From NCBI RefSeq assembly GCF_004785955.1, contig NZ_SJER01000001.1:248001-312000 (forward strand): 64,000 nt of DNA, written 5' to 3'. The notes below the pieces were generated by a model. The model was not told the DNA's origin and ran no database searches. It saw nothing but the letters and a program-made list of their open reading frames with translations. This document shows positions 60,347 through 64,000 of this stretch, piece after piece. The position numbers and the translations under genes are program-made. Every line of letters starts with the position of its first letter. Within the stretch, counting starts at the first letter, position 1. Source of the stretch: Halostella litorea (GTDB lineage Archaea; Halobacteriota; Halobacteria; Halobacteriales; Natronoarchaeaceae).

Positions 60347-60769
60347 ATTTCGCATCTGTTGGCCTCAGACACCCATCATCGGGCGTCTTCGTCTTCCGCA
60401 CTCGATTGAACGCACCGTTCGTATATAAATGGCACGAAATTGTCTCAAAAACATAGCCGGTTCACTGGACAGACTATCCCCCATTACTTCTTGCGAACTT
60501 CCTTGTTCCAAGCTATCAAGACTGAGGGAATATATAATAAGAATTATAAATCCCCCTTTTAATCTGATATAGTGGTTTTGCCGACTCAATGTATTCCAAC
60601 AGGCTAATTGAAACATGAACTGAGCTGGTCACTACACCTTTGGGTTAAACAATATCCGACATCAATGAATCATAACTCACTATCGGTACCGCAGATAGAA
60701 TATCTCCTGACGGTATGGTCAGCAGAAAATTATTAATAGAATGCCATCATCTTATCAGGATAGATTCTA
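60347..60769. other. Gene-free AT-rich leader of the mini-element
   Basis: 423 bases. A TATA-like TTTATATA (minus strand, 60422-60429) lies about 76 bases upstream of the tRNA 5' end and is the only visible candidate promoter that the displaced tRNA could now use. An AAATTATTAATAG (60727-60739) lies about 30 bases before the cargo ATG at 60770. No further gene is visible. Confidence 0.5.
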
Positions 60770-61000
60770 ATGATTGAGTATGTTCAGTATCTTGCTTTCG
60801 CTGGTATAGGTGCGGTTGGGTATGGATTTGCAAATCGAGTGGGGTCAATATTGGCAGAAGGAGGAGTTGATCGCGTCAAAGCCGACACAATTGGTCGCGA
60901 TGACCAAGCTGACAACTCCCAAGTTCTTGAGAAAATGGACCGCCTTAGAGAGGAGAAGAAGAAAGCAATTGAAAAAAGGACAAGAAGATCCAAGAAGTAG
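60770..61000 (+). CDS. Mini-element cargo protein, upstream frame (possibly frameshifted)
   Basis: 76 residues: a membrane helix YVQYLAFAGIGAVGYGFANR, then a charged coiled-coil segment KMDRLREEKKKAIEKR. The end after the A6 run at 60972-60977 (RTRRSKK) is out of frame with the likely continuation. In the -1 frame the coiled coil goes on as KKDKKIQEVEDRLTDYERIT and joins the frame that ends at 61749. The full product would be ~326 residues. No family recognised. Confidence 0.6.
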   Translation: MIEYVQYLAFAGIGAVGYGFANRVGSILAEGGVDRVKADTIGRDDQADNSQVLEKMDRLREEKKKAIEKRTRRSKK

Positions 61001-61749
61001 AAGATCGGTTAACCGACTATGAGCGAATCACTCGATCACTGAAGCAAGATAGCTTAGCAAGGGAGCGACTGATAGAAAGATATTGGAAACCTCTACATGC
61101 AGTCCTAATTTGCTTTGCATCCCAAAAGGATAGTGATGGAAATACAAAGAAGTTTATAAGAGATAAATTAGAGGAGAAATATACTCTACACCGTCTCACT
61201 GGTTTTACCTATATTATTCCTCCTGCTGACGTACCCGATGTACTGAAAAAGAATCGAAATACACGGGAAGACATCAGGGAATGGATTAAGACAGACTTCT
61301 ATGAAGAGAACCCTAAAGCTCGCTCAACGATTTGCTTTGCTGGCGTTGTGGATCTCCGTAACGTCTATTCAAGAACCGACCATTCCAAAGAAGATAGAGT
61401 ATCGTTCTTTAGCACAATTGACGAAGAGCTTGATTTAGAAGAGATATTTAATGAGAATGACTTTTCAAAGCTATTGGCATCAAAAGGCGTTAATCTCACA
61501 AAAATGATAGAAGAAGGGGACATTGCATTTTTTGCTTCCAAATCAATTACAACTTCTGAGTTAGATACCATACACGATAATCAGGATGAAATTGAATCCA
61601 ATCTGGGTGATCCGAATCTGAAAGAATTAGCAAATATGCAGAAAGACACAATCGAGGAAGTCATAGCACCATATCTCTCAGACCCATCAGAAGTAGCTGA
61701 ATCAATAATTGAAGAAGCATCCATTTGGAGTCGAGAGTTGTATGAATGA
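60972..61749 (+). CDS. Mini-element cargo protein, downstream frame (possible -1 frameshift product)
   Basis: Continuation in the -1 frame relative to the ORF starting at 60770. It reads KKDKKIQEVEDRLTDYERIT, YWKPLHAVLICFASQKDSDG, GFTYIIPPADVPDVLKKNRN, then TICFAGVVDLRNVYSRTDHS and a helical, acidic C-terminal third ending WSRELYE. No start codon of its own is obvious upstream of GTG 61348. It lacks known catalytic motifs. Candidate defence, immunity or regulatory gene because of its position as the sole cargo of an integrative element. Confidence 0.55.
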
Positions 61750-61786
61750 GGTGATTTTGTCCTTCACATAGACCGGATTTTCGTCT

Positions 61787-62899
61787 TCACCAGAGTTGAT
61801 TTAGAGTTTTACTACGATCTTCCGGGCTAACGTTATCATAGCGAGCAGTAGTTTCAATATTTTTATGACGCAATTGTTCTTTTGTTGCCTTTAGATCACG
61901 TTTCTTAGTCATTGCGGTGGCAACACTATGGCGAAGAGTGTACCAGCTCATTGTCCGACCGGCAGGATCAATGCTTGCTTCCTCGATGAGTTTTTGGATG
62001 AGATAGCGGAGGGAAGACGAACTGTAAGGATTGTCCTCTCGGGTCAACCAGAGCAGGTCGCTATCGGTGTACTTCGGATAGAGTTCACGTTCATCAAGCC
62101 AGCGTTCGAGAGCGGCTGAAGTCTTTTCGTTGAGTCCCACGGTCCAGTTCTCTGTGTTTTTACTGGACTCATCGGCGGGGATTCGGAGGACACTATTTTT
62201 CGTATCAACCCAGTAGGTCTTGGCGCGTTCCACCTCAATGGGTCGAAGGCCCGCATCGGTACTCGCATAAACGAGTGAAGTGATTTTCCAGCCATTAGCT
62301 TTTTTCCAGTCATCGGGTTTGACTTCGTGCTTGGGCTTGTCGAACCGTTGAGCGAGGTGGCCTTTCCACCGATCTCGTTGGTCTGGACTGAGGTCGCTGT
62401 ATCGAGGAACTGTGGCATAGTCGCGGGCAGCCGCACGAAGTTTCCGTACTTCTTCGGGACGGAGGATGTCCTTTAGGCGGTTGCCGGAATTGTCCTTAAA
62501 ATTCCGTTCAAAATCGAGTTCAGGACCATTGTAAGTGAGCTGTCGCCATTTGTAGAGACGTTTGAGGGCAGTTTGCACGGTAGCTTTGCTGCTGCCAGCT
62601 TCGTCCCCTCGATGAAGATGTTTGAGATATTGGTTTGCATGGTCGTTGTCGATGGCAGTGAAATATCGGTCTTCTTGTGACCACACCCATCGATAAAATT
62701 GGTCAGTTCGGTAGGCAGTATTAGTGACGGTATTTTCGGAGTATCCTTCCCACTTGCCGGGGTCCTTGCCCTCTTTGAGGAGCCATGTGATGAACTGTTC
62801 TCGTTCAGTTCGATAGTCCATTAACTGCTTTTCTGGCAGTTGATCCTCTGAGTTCTGCGTGATGACTGGGAATTGTGACAAATCGATTTCGTTTTTCAT
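61787..62899 (-). CDS. int: Tyrosine recombinase (XerC/D-type integrase)
   Basis: 370 residues. SAM-like N-terminal core-binding domain (about 30-135, VTNTAYRTDQFYRWVWSQED), then the catalytic domain with Arg in STDAGLRPIEVERAK, the box II YTLRHSVATAMT (His-x-x-Arg with Tyr at the first His), His in LRHKNIETTARYDNV and the nucleophile Tyr in the same motif. It catalyses integration and excision at the tRNA-Glu repeat. Its ATG is 143 bases from the outer repeat copy at 63042. Confidence 0.92.
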   Translation of the reverse strand: MKNEIDLSQFPVITQNSEDQLPEKQLMDYRTEREQFITWLLKEGKDPGKWEGYSENTVTNTAYRTDQFYRWVWSQEDRYFTAIDNDHANQYLKHLHRGDEAGSSKATVQTALKRLYKWRQLTYNGPELDFERNFKDNSGNRLKDILRPEEVRKLRAAARDYATVPRYSDLSPDQRDRWKGHLAQRFDKPKHEVKPDDWKKANGWKITSLVYASTDAGLRPIEVERAKTYWVDTKNSVLRIPADESSKNTENWTVGLNEKTSAALERWLDERELYPKYTDSDLLWLTREDNPYSSSSLRYLIQKLIEEASIDPAGRTMSWYTLRHSVATAMTKKRDLKATKEQLRHKNIETTARYDNVSPEDRSKTLNQLW

Positions 62900-62922
62900 T
62901 GAGTCGGCCTCTATTTGTTAAC

Positions 62923-62952
62923 AACCCACTTTCTTGTCGCAGATAGTGGGTT
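62923..62952. promoter_or_regulatory. Inverted repeat AACCCACT...AGTGGGTT upstream of int
   Basis: Eight-base arms (62923-62930 and 62945-62952) with a 14-base spacer, located 24 bases before the integrase ATG. It could be the integrase binding site, an operator or part of the attachment arm-site. Confidence 0.45.
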
Positions 62953-63041
62953 TTGTTTCGTGTTGCGCGAAGACGCATACTACCGTTTTGGGTGCTGAGG
63001 CCGATGAAAATGGGTGAAGTCCTTTTTTCCGTTTAATCACG

Positions 63042-63088
63042 CTTGCCGTGAGAGGGCAAGATGATTGGCCGGACTACACCACCAGAGC
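63042..63088 (-). repeat. 47-bp attachment repeat, outer copy (tRNA-Glu 5'-half remnant)
   Basis: Perfect copy of 60300-60346. Immediately outside it, on the minus strand, a TATA-like TTAAATTA (63114-63121) lies about 30 bases upstream, which is the natural tRNA promoter left behind with the remnant. Confidence 0.92.
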
Positions 63089-63237
63089 GCATCCTATGCT
63101 AAACCGGGCTGGTAATTTAACGGTTGCGCTTCGTCGCCGCCGTGTGGCGGTTCACCGTATCATAGTGTTCGCGCTCGCCAAGCGCCGACGCTCGCCGATA
63201 CGGTACAAGCCCCGACAACCAGTGAGCGCAAACGCTA

Positions 63238-64000
63238 TCACTCCTCGTCGAACGGCGAACCGGCCGCCGCCGGTTCGTTGCCCTCGAGGCTGATGATGTT
63301 CTCGCGGCCGACGCGGAGCTTGCTTATCGTGCCCTCCTCGTCCATCTCCGAGAGCAGCATGCTCACCTTCGACTTCGACCACTCGGTCTCCTCGACGATG
63401 TTGACCTGCTTCATCCGGCCGCCGTTCTCCTCCAGCAGCGCGACGACGCGGTCCTCGTCGGAGAGCATCTCGGCCTCGTCGACCGCCGGTTCGGCCGCCG
63501 CGTCGGTCCCTCCGTCGGCGTCGCCGGCGGCCCCGGGCGTCCCGCCGTCGCCGTCACCGTCGTCGACGTCCGTCCCGCCGCGGTCGAACAGCGCGTCCCC
63601 CCGGCCCAGCGCGACGGCCGCGACGACGCCGGCGACGAGCAGGACCACCACGCCGACCATCGGCAACAGCCCGTCGGTCGACGACTCGTCGCCCGCGTCC
63701 GAGGGGTCTCCGGCGTCTGTCGTCCCCGTGCCGTCCGTCCCGTCGCCGGGCGAGGTCGACCCGTCGTCCGTGGTCGTCTCCGTCGCGAGCGCAGGCGGTT
63801 CGAGCACCGCGCGCGGTCGGTTGTCGGTGAAACGCCGCTCGCCCCGCCAGGTCACGGTGTCGCTGTCGGCGAGGGTGCCGGCGGACTGCTCGCCGTCCGG
63901 GGAAACGGCGGCGAAGGCGAGGCCCTCGCCGGCGACGAGGACGAGCGCCTGGTCCGGTCCGACGTACAGGCCGCCATCGAACACGTCGCCGACGACGACG
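63238..64000 (-). CDS. Membrane-anchored winged-helix protein, N-terminus outside window
   Basis: The minus frame is open to the window edge (VVVGD before the GTG at 63984), so the 5' end is missing. Visible parts in order: an extracellular domain with VGPDQALVLVAGEGLAFAAV, a low-complexity Asp/Gly/Thr linker, one membrane helix (LLPMVGVVVLLVAGVVAAVA), an acidic cytosolic linker, and a C-terminal winged helix DRVVALLEENGGRMKQVNIV, EETEWSKSKVSMLLSEMDEE, GTISKLRVGRENIISLEG. One-component membrane regulators of this type are typical of haloarchaea. Confidence 0.8.
   Translation of the reverse strand, partial: VVVGDVFDGGLYVGPDQALVLVAGEGLAFAAVSPDGEQSAGTLADSDTVTWRGERRFTDNRPRAVLEPPALATETTTDDGSTSPGDGTDGTGTTDAGDPSDAGDESSTDGLLPMVGVVVLLVAGVVAAVALGRGDALFDRGGTDVDDGDGDGGTPGAAGDADGGTDAAAEPAVDEAEMLSDEDRVVALLEENGGRMKQVNIVEETEWSKSKVSMLLSEMDEEGTISKLRVGRENIISLEGNEPAAAGSPFDEE

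Larger units (their letters stand above)
60347..63088. mobile_element. 2.7-kb mini integrative element in tRNA-Glu
   Basis: Bounded by the 47-bp perfect direct repeat and holding only two genes: a tyrosine recombinase (61787-62899) and an unknown cargo gene in two frames (60770-61749). Lower GC than the surrounding core genome. The element supplies the 5' half of the intact tRNA; the original 5' half and its promoter remain at the outer end. No replication or conjugation gene is present. Confidence 0.88.

Overview
The window is haloarchaeal (class Halobacteria). The predicted proteins are strongly acidic, most of the DNA is GC-rich, secreted proteins carry Tat-type lipoprotein signals, the basal transcription factor is an archaeal TFB, TATA-like boxes sit about 25-35 bases before many starts, and most starts are leaderless. 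One internal operon gene has a perfect GGAGGTGA Shine-Dalgarno. The genus cannot be fixed from the sequence alone.

Layout. 1-2614: end of a surface-glycan cluster (sulfatase C-terminus, GT4 glycosyltransferase, polysaccharide deacetylase). 2800-10742: a broken orc1/cdc6 relic, then a leftward five-gene operon for an archaeal conjugation (type IV secretion-like) apparatus ending in a VirB4-type ATPase, with a divergent small winged-helix regulator. 10743-11613: AT-rich, gene-poor spacer. 11614-18561: metabolic block with an IclR regulator, two AtoE-type short-chain fatty acid transporters in an operon, two TSUP anion transporters and an SGNH-like membrane-anchored protein between them. 18820-29614: accessory region with an extra TFB, a SWIM zinc-finger protein, two copies of a winged-helix plus TumE-like gene pair, an OB-fold protein, a complete 1.4-kb IS5-type element, a frameshifted VapBC, a Doc/Fic locus and an SprT-like metalloprotease. 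29910-36313: lower-GC block with a frameshifted histidine kinase, a large beta-rich protein, FkbM methyltransferase, GT39-type membrane glycosyltransferase, a Tat lipoprotein and decayed toxin/regulator remnants.

36474-44174: second mobile-element block with a hairpin-bearing non-coding element, an AbrB-VapC pair with a perfect palindromic operator, a 1295-residue VirD4/HerA-like coupling ATPase, a third winged-helix/TumE-like pair and a primase-polymerase-like protein. 44175-45231 holds no convincing gene. 45232-60091: ordinary chromosomal genes (SufS-SufU fusion, two ABM monooxygenases, NUDIX, MFS, methyltransferase, USP, class-I FBPase, GH5, VOC, esterase, thioredoxin, HTH). 60272-63088: tRNA-Glu(CUC) followed by a 2.7-kb mini integrative element made of a tyrosine recombinase and one unknown cargo gene, bounded by a 47-bp perfect repeat of the tRNA 5' half. 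63238-64000: start-truncated membrane-anchored winged-helix protein.

How it fits together. The VirB4 operon and the distant VirD4-like ATPase, primase-polymerase, OB-fold protein, TFB and many toxin-antitoxin-like pairs look like the parts of one or more integrated conjugative plasmids or ICEs. These have been interrupted by other insertions and are decaying: six or more frameshifted or truncated genes lie in the accessory DNA and in the mini-element, and none was seen in the core genes. The most novel-looking items are the mini-element with its slippery A6 cargo gene, the three-copy winged-helix/TumE-like module, and a GTTTATCG-plus-palindrome promoter motif shared by the TFB, SWIM and a third accessory gene.
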